Positions 11,984 through 24,569 of a stretch of 64,000 nucleotides of DNA are shown piece by piece. The translations under genes were made by a program, and so were the position numbers. The stretch's first letter is position 1, and every line of letters starts with the position of its first letter. The stretch covers positions 3,368,001 through 3,432,000 of the forward strand of contig CM057351.1 of NCBI GenBank assembly GCA_030015575.1. Reading direction: 5' to 3'. The stretch is from Agapanthus africanus (taxonomy: Eukaryota > Streptophyta > Magnoliopsida > Asparagales > Amaryllidaceae). A model generated the notes under the pieces. The model made no database searches and had not been told where the DNA came from. It worked only from the letters and a program-made list of their open reading frames with translations.

Positions 11984-13504
11984 TGATACGTATAACACAC
12001 CTCATTATGCAATCTAATAAAAGTAGCCGTAGGATGTATGTATATTAAATCTTTTGAAAATAGCCATATGATGTTTATATCATGGCACTAGTAGCGGACG
12101 TTACTGTAAGCAGAGAATAGGTGTTTCATTTAAATATGCACCCCGCTCCGTTTATTTGAAAATGATATAGAAGGGGTTTTCTTTTGAAAGTTTCTGTACT
12201 AATCATAGGCACGTGAAAAATATGAGACTATAACTTTTTAAAAACCCTCTTCAGTATACATCAATATATGAAAATACTAGTCAGGTACTGTCTCGTGGAC
12301 CAGTCCTGTCCGGCTACTATATATACAGCATACTATATCACATCAGTGCAGGGTATCTATATCGATCCTCCATATATATATATATATCCGTATAGACACC
12401 CTGTGTCAACTACCCTCAAACCATCACAAATATAACCGTAGAGACATCCTGTGTCAACTACCTTCGACTCCTTATGGATTGATCACAATGTATATATCTC
12501 ATGGATCTCCGGCTATATCCACCGTGTCTGAATCATACTCTTTCTCATATTCTTTCCATATATACATATATATACTCAATCTCGTAGGATTGATATCATA
12601 TCACATTATATCCTCGTATCCCTTTTAGTCAGTATGAACTAGTCATAGCACAGACGAGTAACATATCATAACATAAGCAGTAATATAAATGTATCAATAT
12701 ATCATACACACACACATAAATATCAGTGTCCTATACCACTGAGTTATAACATCAACGATATATGACGCATAGCGGAAATCGTAAAGCGTAGCATAACGAA
12801 TAAGGTAATTAAAGCGTGAGCGAAAGACATGTAAAGTAAGCGTAACGTAATTGAACAGTAAATAGATATAGATTGCAAATTACTCTGTATACACATTTGT
12901 AAAATACCACGAAACGTTGGTTTTTTAAAATAAGGAGGCTTCGGTGTTTTAAAATAAGTAAAGACCTTTTTTCAAATCCAACAACACATCCTTCTCATCT
13001 TTTTAAAAATATGAAACGGATCGTTGTAAAATTTTGGGTTACAATCCGACTATTATAATCTCTTCATCAGGGTAAGATAAGACTCCATGAGTCAAAGTCA
13101 ATAAAGCCGTATTCGGCAAATCGTCATCATGTCATCCAGTACGGAAATCTCACCTCGTACGATGATATATCATTTATATAATAATAATGATCAGTATGGA
13201 TATTTAATCTACGTACCCAACACACAACTATAGTAACGTGGACCCTAAGTCTACGCACACATCGCAACTTGTACGGACCTCAAGTCAATGTACGCACCCA
13301 GCGACCGATGCTGACATCTCGTCAATGCACCCGCACAACGATCGGTACGGACATCTCATGTCACGTACACTCACGACAACCAGCACGGACCTCCAGTTGC
13401 GTACTTGCCCAACAATAAGTACGGACACCTAGTCTCGTACGCGCATCCAATATAATTCGTATAATAACATAATCCTACTATAACGTTAATTCTACTGTGA
13501 TATG
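11984..13504 (-). repeat. Left LTR of E, first piece
   Basis: Matches 27951-29567 of the right LTR. Includes tandem blocks around 12397-12470 (CCTGTGTCAACTACC, period about 63) and a degenerate repeat at 13236-13448 with a period of about 37 bp. It stops at the C insertion, with target duplication ATATG at 13500-13504. No gene. Confidence 0.88.
13236..13448. repeat. Degenerate ~37-bp tandem repeat in E LTR (left copy)
   Basis: About six units, most beginning near ACGGACCTC or ACGGACATC and followed by GTACGCAC-like runs with ACAACNA. The same array stands in the right LTR at about 29288-29510, so it predates E insertion. Confidence 0.65.
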
Positions 13505-15596
13505 TGCAAATCTACGGTAGCGTCCCGGCCGTCTAACAGACGCCAAATACGGAACAAAAAAACTTTTAACTGGCGCTATCGTATACTATAACCCGGATCT
13601 GCCATTATTGCTAAACTAACAAACTGTAAAGAGGGTAGAAAGGTTATACCGAACGATCCGAGTCCTTCGTTCTTTAGCCATCATCCCACGCTCCGTTGCG
13701 GCTGCTCCGATCTCGTCGATCTCCGATCTCGTCCAGGTGGCACCACGTCAACGGATCTTTAAACGGGCTCCCGCCTCTGACTCGAGGCAACTCGGTCATC
13801 AAGTTTGCTAAAAGAGACGATCAAGATTGATGTAGAGAATGAGTAGAAGACTTTGTCTCACTTCGTCCAAAGCCGAGGACGAACGGTTAATGAAGTTGCC
13901 ACTCGAAATGAAATGGAATGAGAAATGAGTTCTCAAATTTTCATGCATCCAAAACCATAGTCTTTTTAATCAAAAATCAATCTCTCTCTCACAATGGGGG
14001 GCGGCGGCCATAATATATGAAAAGGGAGGTGAGGGTAGGAGCAAAGAGGGTGACCACAAGGATAAATATCATGAACAAATATTCTAAGGTTAACAAGAAT
14101 CATTAATGCTAAAGCATGAGTCATTAAAACCTAGTCATCATATAATTAATGCAACCATAAATACATGAACCTAGTCACCAATCTAGAAGCTTCTAGAAGC
14201 ACGACTCACCCTCATGACCCACCCGAGTGACAGAAAGATAAATCTAAATTTAACCGAATGTCAAATACGGAAACTGGAAACTGGAAACTGAAAACTTCCA
14301 AAAGCGATCCTGAAACGAATTTCAGGACAACCCCGTAACGGTATAAACATACCCGCATTTGTATTACGACTGAATACAAATGCAACAGAGACAAAGATAT
14401 TATATCTATACAGTATAATACTCGGATCCGGCTTAAACCAAAGCCCACCAGTATTATCTGCCCGAAATATGACACGTGCGTAAACGCACGTGCATTTTCC
14501 GAACCCTGCCATAAAACCATACGGCCTCTATAACGTTTCGCTCGAACTTGGGAAACTGTCTGTGGGGGACTCTAATGACTCGTCAGTACCCTGGCAGTGG
14601 GTTTAACCACAAGCCGTCAGCGGCACTAGCTGTGCGTAACGGCTGCCTATGCACTGACCTCAAGGGAGGCCGATGAGCGAACTCATCCGGAAACCCTACT
14701 GAGCCTAACAGTGACAATGTATATACAGTCCGGTCCGTTCGCCTATGAGCATCGCATATCTGCCTAGGGGGCTAGTAACGTCAGACCCCCAATAGCAGTA
14801 TAAGTCGTGTCGGAGTGTAGCCTAAAAACACCCTGAGATACTACTGGAGTACCTACCAGTAAATCTCCTGCCACGGCCGTGGGCTTTGTGTAATGGCTCT
14901 CCTAGACACAGCGCGATCTCACCCCCAATACCGGGAGAGACGAATCCCCTGCCGATCCGCTCACGTGCCTCCATGTGGCTCGGGACTGTACCCAAAAACT
15001 ACCTGTTTGCACGACTCCTTTGAGCCGTGGTAGGGTAGAAATCAAAGCACAGTGGGAACTCACACGAGACAAATGACGACCTCAGGTCGATGATCTAACC
15101 TGTACACATGTCACTAGGAAAATGCTATCTGACGATATGTATAATACCAACTAGCAGGTTTACGGCGAGTCCTGTCCGGTGTACTCATAACCCAATGAGC
15201 ACCTGTATACATCTTAGGTGAACCAACTGACACCAGTGGCTTGTGAGACCGGCCACCGCCCCTCGTCGGGGTCTCGACTGTATATACTAATCTACTCCGG
15301 AGTATCGATGCCCTGTCTCGAAACTCCCACGACTAGGGACCACAATTAAGGATATGCTTATAAACCACCCAACTCTCACGTATATGATCGCCATCATACT
15401 GTTGGTAGTAAAGCAAGATCCTAAGGGCTCTATCAAAGTGTAACAGTGATCAGTCACCTGAACCTGTACACGACTGATAAAGGCAAATCAGATAGCATAC
15501 TATCATCTCGAGTAAGACTGTCCTACCGGTATAGGTCCTCCGCAATCATTGCAATCACGTACCTGCGATCCAATAATTGACGAACTATATCCAACA
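13505..15596 (-). repeat. 3' LTR of element C (left)
   Basis: In plus orientation it starts TGCAAATCTACGG and ends TATCCAACA. It is nearly identical by eye to the right LTR, with a short indel near the U3 end (15580 versus 23091-23101). No gene. Confidence 0.9.
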
Positions 15597-15610
15597 ATCT
15601 CCCACTTGCA
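15597..15610 (-). other. Polypurine tract, element C
   Basis: On the minus strand, TGCAAGTGGGAGAT lies against the LTR start TGTTGG. Confidence 0.8.
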
Positions 15611-18600
15611 CTTAAGGCTAATTATTGCGATGTCGACTACTCACAGCCCTTGTGAAACCGAACATCCAACTCCTCTACTAATCAGTTTCACAAAGCCCGT
15701 TTGTAAAACTATTGTGTTCGAGAAATAGCTTCAGTGAGTGGATCCGCCCTGATGTTTCTTTCTATATCTCTCTTAATCTCAAGTTCGCGGAGAAAGCCAT
15801 CTCCCGAATTGAGTAATACCTGTCTTAGAATATGTCTGGATATCTGATGGGACCTAGTTCATAAATGAACTCCAAATCCAAACTTCTTAGACTGTATCGA
15901 TTACTGAACCTAATCAGTATCCGGCACCATGCCTCCCACAGTATCCTTTTGGACCACCTGTCCATAATACCGTCCCTCGTCAGAGGGCAAATTATAACTC
16001 TGACAATCACTCTGTCAACTATGTCACCTTTGAAGCCTGGAATGATGATCGTCTCCCGAAGGAGGCTGCCGTCATCAAATCCGTAGAACATGCACTTATG
16101 TTCTAAAGCTGCTTCCTTATGTTTCTCCAGGATTGGATTAATACAAACTTATTGCATCTAGTGAAAAAACATCTGGTGTGGTACTTGACATCTCACGATT
16201 GACTCAATTGCCTAAGCAAGTGATCTGCCAATCATGCATATCCCTCTCCCTTTTAGTCTGTAAGACACCTTTAGAGAGAGTGACTTCATCACCTGCAGGT
16301 ACACCACCATGCCAGGAGTCATCTATTCACATCAGAATACTGTCAAAGTACCTACATTTGGAAACTACCCAAATCTATATCTAAAACCATAGATCAAGAA
16401 ACCAGAATGTCGTATATTATATCCATATCCTGTCTGGAGAAACAACTGTGTGACGACCACAGTACAACCGATCGTAGTATAGGAATTTTACTTCCTACTC
16501 TGTGTATGTCATCCAAATACCATGACATCACACCCTACTACCTTCTTAACAGATCCATTCCCTATTCTGATGAAGTCAAACCCATGACTGTCACATCAAA
16601 ATTAGATGATCTATCTCCGCTATAACTGCTCTAGTCTATAAATAGACATAAGCTACTTGCCCACTATGCTTCCGCTGCTCCCACTGACTACGACAACCCT
16701 CTGGCAGAATAATATATACGTGCACTTCTAAAGTTAGTTTTGAACGACGCTACACTTAACCTCCTGCCGGGTCTCATAGTCTGGAACAACAGTAGTGTCA
16801 AGTCTGGGTAAACAAGAACCTCCCTGTCACCGTCCTTGAGGCTACCGAAGTACCTCTCGGGTGTCTGAGGTTACCCACCATATCTGTGGAGTGGCAAATG
16901 GAATGTCAAACCTGATTGAATCTTTAGGTCCTATCAAATTTTCCGTAATCGTTCGTGGTTCTGGAATCACTTCCAGTTCTACCATACTCCCACTACCGTT
17001 TTCTGAAAAAATCCATTTTTACTAAAACTGTGGCGAGTCAAGAACAATATCACTATTGATCTTTCAGATGGTAGAAAATCAACCTCGTCAAAACCAGGGT
17101 CAACCCACAAACCGCCATTACAGAAACGTGTCCTGAGTTATCCAGAGTCTGGTTTTAAGCATAAGCTGAACAACTCACCGTACCTTAACATCGTTAAGAT
17201 ATGAACCATTCTATATCCAATATAGAAACTTTGGCACTTATTTAATTGGAACCAGATTCAATCATGCAGCTGTTTCCAGTGCATATCAACTTAATGGAGA
17301 GAGGCTAATCAGCATTACTCAACTTAGGAATCCATCCAATTATGAATAACCTGAAAGAGAAACAAGTTTCTCAAAACTATTATTATCATCTGAATACCAA
17401 TCACAAGAATCTACATCTTCGATCTCTTTGAAGAATCCCGATACTTGCGACATCTGGTTCTCTACTTTATTCTTATACCCACAACTTCTCAAAACCTAGA
17501 CCTTGTATTTCTACGAAACACTTGTCTAACAACTAGAGAAGTCATAAGTAAACAGAACATAGTACGAGGACCTACCCCTTTGTCCTGATGAACACTGGAC
17601 AACATACAATACTCTGTATAAGTCCGCTGAATTGAATAACTCTAAATCTGTGCATCGTAGGTTGAAAACTGTACCCCGGCGATTTCCTCAAATATCACCA
17701 ATTACAACGAACTCCGATATAATAAGGATAATCACCTAATTCCCAATAACTTACTCCCACTCATCATCTGTAATACCATACATATATGAGAATGAAACCT
17801 GGTAAATACATACCCTTGGAGTAGGTTTCTAATTGGGAAAACAGTTTTCTTTTAACAATGCAGTGAAACATGAAAATGTTTCGTAGGGGTATCTTGGTAT
17901 TCCTAGTAATGTCTCTTCCATAGTCCAATTCATAACTTTAACTGTATATTTCATTGTCATCTCTCCAAATCCCTTTATTTGTCTTTAGTCGTTACCTTCT
18001 GTACACCATCGTTAGGCTAAATGGTTTTCTTCCTTCCCTACCGTTCGGCACCAGCTTATGGTTTGGAAGAAGACTATTCAGTAAGCATAATAGGTGTACC
18101 CTTCTAATCCTAGGAGTACTCGCAACTTGAGAGAAGGTGATGATAAAAGACAACTGAATAATACCTTATTCTATTTCTCCCGAACTGGGGAAAAAAGCAA
18201 AGGTGAAATAGGAGTAGCGATGAAGTACGCAGTTTGGTCGTGACTGATATCAGTCGCAATTTATTTTGCCCTCTTTCTAATCCCTTTATTTTGTCTTTAG
18301 TTATTACCTTCTGCACACCCTACTTAGGCTAATTGGTTTTCTTCATTCCCTATATTTCGGCACCTGCCTGTGGTTTGGAATAAGACTATCCAATAAGCGT
18401 AATAGGTGTACTCTCCTAAACTAAGGAGCCCTCGCATCCTGAGAGAAGGTGATAATAAAAGACAACTGAATAAACCAATTCTTTTTCTCCTGAACCTTGA
18501 TCCATTCTCGAAGAAGTCCCTTCGAGTTCGTATATAACTATACGATGGATCTATCCAATGGAAGTGGATGTCCGTAGTAATACGGGGTGTTCTGAGAAAT

Positions 18601-18745
18601 GCAAAGGGTAAAAGAAAAAGTGGCAATGACTTATGCAACTTGGACAATCCAAAAGCCAGTATTTTAAGAAGGTTCGGTCAACTTGGTCACTGAGTTATAG
18701 TCTAGGGTCGGTCAAAGGTCGCTGCCAAAGAGAGAGAAAAGAAAC
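15611..18745 (-). pseudogene. Decayed copia pol, element C
   Basis: Read on the minus strand, the order matches D: RNase H end near 15720-15850 (PIRYPDIF is readable at 15825-15850), RT near 16430-16720 (SGSSGS-type block at about 16670), integrase near 17160-17560 and a protease/pre-integrase zone up to about 18640. The longest open stretch is under 90 codons, so it is a ruin. The zone 17966-18480 holds a tandem duplication with a period of about 311 bp. The minus-strand junction near 18735 keeps a pyrimidine tract ending TTGGCAG, where D has its putative splice acceptor. Confidence 0.7.
17966..18480 (-). repeat. Tandem duplication (~311 bp period) inside C pol
   Basis: The block starting AATCCCTTTATTTGTC near 17968 recurs near 18279 (AATCCCTTTATTTTGTC). 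Both continue through GGCTAA-TGGTTTTCTTC, GGTTTGGAA-AAGACTAT, AATAGGTGTAC and GAGAGAAGGTGAT, with many substitutions. A and D do not show it. Confidence 0.75.
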
Positions 18746-19368
18746 ACTCTGCGTGCACTCTAACCTAGATCAGAATGGTTATCACTTTATCTAATCCGGA
18801 AACCTCCCACTGTACTGTCAAATTCTCCTCCAAACCTGAAAGAAGAATCAATCGGGATCACCCGAAGAGTAAACCAACTCATCAGTGGGAATCGGGATCC
18901 AACTCTCATTGCATGATAACGTGACGGAATCCACTCATATTATCACACTCCAGAAGGTATGCGCATACTTGGCAAGTTTCAGTTTCTTTAGAAACTCCCG
19001 ATATGAATTTTTCCCCATGCTTTTATGACCTTGACTTTGGCCAAAATGCCATAAGTCACATGCCAAGTTCTACCCGTCACTATCTTGTCAATTTGAACCC
19101 ACCCGCACATGCCCCTGACTTTGGCCAATCGGCAGAACGACTGTCCCAAACCAACTCATCTATCTATGCAACAAATGAATACCCAGCAGCTACCAAACAC
19201 TATGCCTTAACTTTGGCTAAAATGCATAGCTTGAATACTACCGAATACCCAAAAGAAATGACTGAGGGCTACGGCTGGTTTTTGGCGAAAAACCTTTAAC
19301 GTAACGAACTTGATATCGCTGAAGGAACCTGATAGCTTTTTATAAAAATATAGTGGCGAAAACCTTTT

Positions 19369-19461
19369 GCAAAAGAGGTCACTCCCGGTGAAGGGGTCTC
19401 GGCTCTTTCCTCGTGGAATGAGGTGCAGGATATTCCAACTGAATACTGCTATGCAAAGCAA
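19369..19461 (-). repeat. Structured leader module, copy 2 of element C
   Basis: Minus-strand reading: GCTTTGCATAGCAG, hairpin GTATTC-AGTTG-GAATAT, hairpin CCTCAT-TCC-ACGAGG, then GACCCCTTCACCGGGAGTG. 138 bp from the other copy. Confidence 0.75.
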
Positions 19462-19506
19462 CTTGTAATCGACTATAGTGAATTTATTACCCTGACGCAA
19501 ACTTCT

Positions 19507-19599
19507 GCCCAAGGGGCCATTCCCGGTGAAGGGATATCGACCCTTGCCTCGTCGAATGAGGTGCAGGATATTCCAACTGAATACCGCTATGCAAAACAA
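19507..19599 (-). repeat. Structured leader module, copy 1 of element C
   Basis: Minus-strand reading: TTTGCATAGCGG, hairpin GGTATTC-AGTTG-GAATATCC, hairpin CCTCAT-TCG-ACGAGG, then GATATCCCTTCACCGGGAAT. Confidence 0.75.
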
Positions 19600-20760
19600 A
19601 AGGAAACGTCTTTGTAATAACACTTTTTAAAACTGTTCCAACAGCATCCAAACAGGTTTGTTTTCCTTTGCATTGATCAAAATCAACGCAGTCCCATCAA
19701 TCAATCACACCAGAAAAGAACGAAAATAAAATGTACGTATATGCCATTCGCATTCGTCACTGGGTCCCGTCATCACTCGTTAGGTTACTTAACTAACGAC
19801 AGAGCGGGGAATGGACTAGCTCGGGTGCAAAACATATACAACATCTAATAGTATATATACCAATATACAATAATCGCTCCAGGCGTGATAATATGCAACA
19901 TTACAGAAAAGTAATAAGCATCACAGAACAATACAGATAATCTGGGATCCCCGGGTTTCACAGAGCCGCTGCTGAAACCCGACGTTCCCCTGGTCGTGTG
20001 GATAGCCTGTGCAATGAAACCTAGATCCCTACAGGTGCGGCAAGTTACCCGCCAAAACCTGAAGCGAGGCAGCCCCCTACAGCAAAATGAATAGACCACC
20101 CAACACTTCACGGAATCCGGTAACTTGAGCACCCCTCCATGGGTCAACCTGTACCCCTACGAGTACGGCGAATAGTCTGCCAATTCTAGAGTGAGGCCCC
20201 TCTGCCTCTCAAAGCCATGAGATGCGGACCCGTTGCCCTCCAGAACCCGGCTATCCGTGCATCCCGTCGCGGGGTAAACCTAGTACAGAAATAAAAATAT
20301 GTACAACGGGTACATCGACCTCAACCAGGTCGTGCCTCAAAAGAATATTATACAACAGGCAGTGACAGCAGTCCACATGTTGGACGCTCGTCCCGCAATA
20401 TCAAATGTACAAATAAATCCAAACTGCACTACCACTGCACACTGCTATCCACCACGACAAATCCGCAACATCACAGCACAACACAGAACATCAACGCGAA
20501 TGTCACGTTCGCAAACCCGTCTAAAAGAACTATAGCAATCAGACGCGGTTTACCGATCAAATGACATTCACGGTCGGAGATATAATGTAAGTACTGTAAA
20601 CTAACATGTTTAAATTTCGATCGACTAAATATCACGAAGTGGGCCCCACGTACATCTGCTGTACAGTAACAAAATCTGGGCCCAAAAGATATATACCAAA
20701 AACCACAATTTCCACAGAAGAAGCCACTGTGCAAATTTGGAACAGTGATCACATAGACTG

Positions 20761-20807
20761 GCCGCGGATGCGCGGTCAAACCCTAGGTTTGACCGCGATT
20801 CCGCGGC
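20761..20807 (-). other. Strong GC-rich leader hairpin, element C
   Basis: The 47-nt inverted repeat has outer arms GCCGCGGA / TCCGCGGC, inner arms CGCGGTCAAACC / GGTTTGACCGCG and a CTA tip. It is the best-paired of the three homologous leader hairpins. Confidence 0.7.
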
Positions 20808-21004
20808 GGTCTTGAAGGGTCACGTGCTCAAATTTGTACCACGTGCTTATAAAACCCTGCACAACTTTCTGTGATATGCAAAATAATTTTTCGACTTGAT
20901 TTAAAATCGACAGAAACTGTGAACTTGGAATTTGCGGTTTTCGAAAATCCGTTCGATCGATATTTTAAACGCGTTAGCACAAGTTAGTATAGCATAATGG
21001 TGAG

Positions 21005-21016
21005 TCTCTGATACCA
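21005..21016 (-). other. Primer-binding site (tRNA-iMet), element C
   Basis: The minus strand reads TGGTATCAGAGA, 11 of 12 bases of the consensus, one base from the LTR end. Confidence 0.88.
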
Positions 21017-21017
21017 C

Positions 21018-23114
21018 TGTAAGTCTACGGTAGTGTCCCGGCCGTCTAACAGACGCCAAATGCGGAACAAAATTTTTTTAACTGGCGCTATCGTATACTA
21101 TAACCCGGATCTGCCATTATTGCTAAACTAACAAACTGTAAAAAGGGTAGAAAGGTTATACCGAACGATCCGAGTCCTTCGTTCTTTAGCCATCATCCCA
21201 CGCTCCGTTGTGGCTGCTCCGATCTCGTCGATCTCCGATCTCGTCCAGGTGGCACCACGTCAACGGATCTTTAAACGGGCTCCTGCCTTTGACTCGAGGC
21301 AACTCGGTCATCAAGTTTGCTAAAAGAGATAACCAAGATTGATGTAGAGAATGAGTAGAAGACTTTGTTTCACTTCGTTCAAAACCGAGGACGAACGGTT
21401 AATGAAGTTGCCACTCGAAATGAAATGAAATAAGAAATGAGTTCTCAAATTTCCATGCATCCAAAACCATAGTCTTTTTAATCAAAAATCAATCTCTCTC
21501 TCTCACAATGGGGGCGGCGGCCATAATATATGAAGAGGGAGGTGAGGGTAGGAGCAAAGAGGGTGACCACAAGGATAAATATCATGAACAAATATCCTAA
21601 GGTTAACAAGAATCATTAATGCTAAAGCATGAGTCATTAAAACCGAGTCATCATATAATTAATGCAACCATAAATACATGAATCTAGTCACGAATCTAGA
21701 AGCTTCTAGAAGCACGACTCACCCTCATGACTCACCCGAGTGACGGAAAGATAAATCTGCATTTAACCGAATGTCAAATACAGAAACTGGAAACTGGAAA
21801 CTGGAAACTTCCAAAAGCGATCCTGAAACGAATTTCAGGACAACCCCGTAACAGTATAAACATACATGCATTTGTATTACGACTGAATACAAATGCAACA
21901 GAGACAGATATTATATCTACACAGTATAATACTCGGATCCGGCTTAAACCAAAGCCCACCAGTATTATCTGCCCGAAATATGATACGTGCGTAAACGCAC
22001 GTGCATTTTCCGAACCCTGCCATAAAACCATACGGCCTCTACAACGTTTCGCCCGAACTTGGGAAACTGTCTGTGGGGGACTCTAATGACTCGTCAGTAC
22101 CCTGGCAGTGGGTTTAACCACAAGCCGTCAGCGGCACTAGCTGTGCGTAACGGCTGCCCATGCACTGATCTCAAGGGAGGCCGATGAGCGAACTCATCCG
22201 GAAACCCTACTGAGCCTAACAGTGACAATGTATATACAGTCCGGTCCGTTCGTCTATGAGTATCGCATATCTGCCTAGGGGGCTAGTAACGTCAGACCCC
22301 CAATAGCAGTATAAGTCGTGTCGGAGTGTAGCCTAAAAACACCCTGAGATACTACTGGAGTACCTACCAGTAAATCTCCTGCCACGGCCGTGGGATTTGT
22401 GTAATGGCTCTCCTAGACACAGCGCGATCTCACCCCCAATACCGGGAGAGACGAATCCCCTGCCGATCCGCTCACGTGCCTCCATGTGGCTCGAGACTGT
22501 ACCCAAAAACTACCTGTTTGCACGACTCCTTTGAGCCGTGGTACGGTAGAAATCAAAGCACAGTGGGAACTCACACGAGACAAATGACGACCTCAGGTCG
22601 ATGAACTAACCTGTACACATGTCACCAGGGAAATGCTATCTGACGATATGTATAATACCAACTAGCAGGTTCCCGGCGAGTCCTGTCCGGTGTACTCATA
22701 ACCCAATGAGCACCTGTACACATCTTAGGTGAACCAACTGACACCAGTGGCTTGTGAGACCGGCCACCGTCCCTCGTCGGGGTCTCGACTGTATACACTA
22801 GTCTACTCCGGAGTATCGATGCCCTGTCTCGAAACTCCCACGACTAGAGACCACAATTAAGGATATGCTTATAAACCACCCAACTCTCACGTATATGATC
22901 GCCATCATACTGTTGGTAGTAAAGCAAGATCCTAAGGGCTCTATCAAAGTGTAACAGTGATCAGTCACCTGAACCTGTACACGACTGATAAAGGCAAACC
23001 AGATAGCATACTATCATCTCGAGTAAGACTGTCCTACCGGTATAGGTCCTCTGCAATCATTGCAATCACGTACCTGCGATCCAATAATTGACTCTGAGGG
23101 CACTATATCCAACA
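21018..23114 (-). repeat. 5' LTR of element C (right)
   Basis: In plus orientation it runs TGTAAGTCTACGG to TATCCAACA (2097 bp). Its U5 end touches the primer site. It would have driven transcription on the minus strand. No gene. Confidence 0.9.
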
Positions 23115-23119
23115 ATATG

Positions 23120-24558
23120 TAAATAGGATAGTTCTATGTGGCATGGTAGTATTAATGATGTGTAGTGTAACATGCGAGTCTGTGATTGTGCAATATGACA
23201 ATCATTAGTATTTGTGCTTGTGTTCTACTAGTGTATCTACAATGATTCTACTAAACGATACTAACGGAATACACTACATATCGGACCAATCTAAACATAC
23301 ATGGCATATATCTTAAATAAATCAAATGATATCATAAGCAATATGTTTCACGGGGCTGCTATACGCCATCCATCCGATTTTCCTCACTCGTAGATATAAT
23401 CTACTCACAGTTTGCTATCGCGCTAGTCGTTTCCGACAATCGCCTTGCGCATCCTCGTTGCTTCGGAGGTCTCCGCAACGAAACCCAGCCTTCATATAAT
23501 CACGTAACGCACATAAGAAACCATATCGAAACCGATATATCCAACAAAAGTCCATAGGTTACAAGCTATTACCAACAAAAGCTAGGCGAATGCTACGAAC
23601 AAGGAATTTCTCTCCCGGCATCGTTATACAATCAAATCCACCAATACCAGAATTGTAAATACGGATACACAAGTTTAAAAACCGTAAAATATCGTCAAAC
23701 TCACACTAAAACTCTCCCAGATTTTGACTCAGGGGTTATTAGAAAAAATAGCATATACCATAGGCTTACAAACTCGGACCAAGCCCCACACCCTAAATCC
23801 TACCTGTGGCCGCCAATTAATTCATTATTGCCGCAAATTGCGGTCCGGATTTAGGGGTTTTGGTCCGTTATCTCTGGGTGTCTTCTGATGATCCTATCAG
23901 GTCAATACTATATGCTAAATATTTTATAAGTGTCCTAATTCATCTCAGATTTTATTTGAATACTAAAAAACACCATTTTTCTGAAATCAATCATAAAAAT
24001 CAGAAACCTAATACTTGACAAACTGAAAAAGATGAAGTTTTACCTATATGAATGGATCACAAATGAAGTCCAAACTCAAAAGATGACTGCTAGAGGCTCC
24101 TTGGAGTTGTGTTGATCTTAGCTTGGCTTTTTTACAATTTGATGTGCAAGTTAATGAAAGGTTCAAAGTTTTTTGAGTTAAAGAACTAAGATTTGTGATG
24201 AGGATGAAGGATAAGTATTTTATTCAGTTTAGAACTGAAATGGAAATGAATATGAGAGTATTGGATGAAGGAGAAGGTGTTGAGAAGAGAGAGTAGAGAA
24301 AGGAGGAGCTGGAGGGATATAAGTTGGAGGTGCAGGCATGGTATATTATGTGTTAAGTTGTGTATGAAGGTATATCACAGCCTAAAATATACCAACCATC
24401 ATTTAAAACAAACACATTTGCAAATAAATACCTTCTACATATAAATATCTTATACTAATAATTAATTTTATAAATAAATACCAAAATCTTAATAACACTT
24501 TTTTTTTATCATTATTCAAAATTCTAAAATAACATTTAAAATTTTCTAAAATGTTACA
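23120..24558 (-). repeat. Left LTR of E, second piece
   Basis: Continues the E LTR after the C insertion and matches 29568-31025. Includes GCCGCAAATTGCGG near 23831 and a CT-rich (minus strand) zone near 24230-24320. Ends ATGTTACA, so on the minus strand the LTR begins TGTAACAT. No gene. Confidence 0.88.
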
Positions 24559-24569
24559 ATATCCCCCTT
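24559..24569 (-). other. Polypurine tract, element E
   Basis: The minus strand reads AAGGGGGATAT directly before the LTR start TGTAACA. Confidence 0.82.

Larger units (their letters stand above)
18746..21004 (-). other. Leader of element C, no gag found
   Basis: About 2.26 kb between protease zone and primer site. On the minus strand it parallels the A and D leaders: GGTCACTCCCGG modules (19369-19461, 19507-19599), a TTTGGCC repeat zone (19020-19230) and a strong GC-rich hairpin at 20761-20807. ORFs of 60-138 codons on both strands run across these repeats and show no gag or zinc-knuckle pattern. Confidence 0.6.
13505..23114 (-). mobile_element. Element C: complete but decayed copia element
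   Basis: The 9610-bp element has two LTRs of 2092 and 2097 bp, an iMet primer site next to the right LTR, a purine tract next to the left LTR, and a direct target duplication ATATG (13500-13504, 23115-23119). The uninterrupted target is seen in the other E LTR at about 29560-29567. The internal region (15597-21017) has a degraded pol and a leader with the structured modules also found in A and D. No long ORF survives. Confidence 0.92.

Noticed and set aside
19207..19623. 138-codon minus ORF in the C leader
   Set aside because: It translates the repeated leader modules; the repeat in the protein is only the DNA repeat. A and D do not keep the frame.
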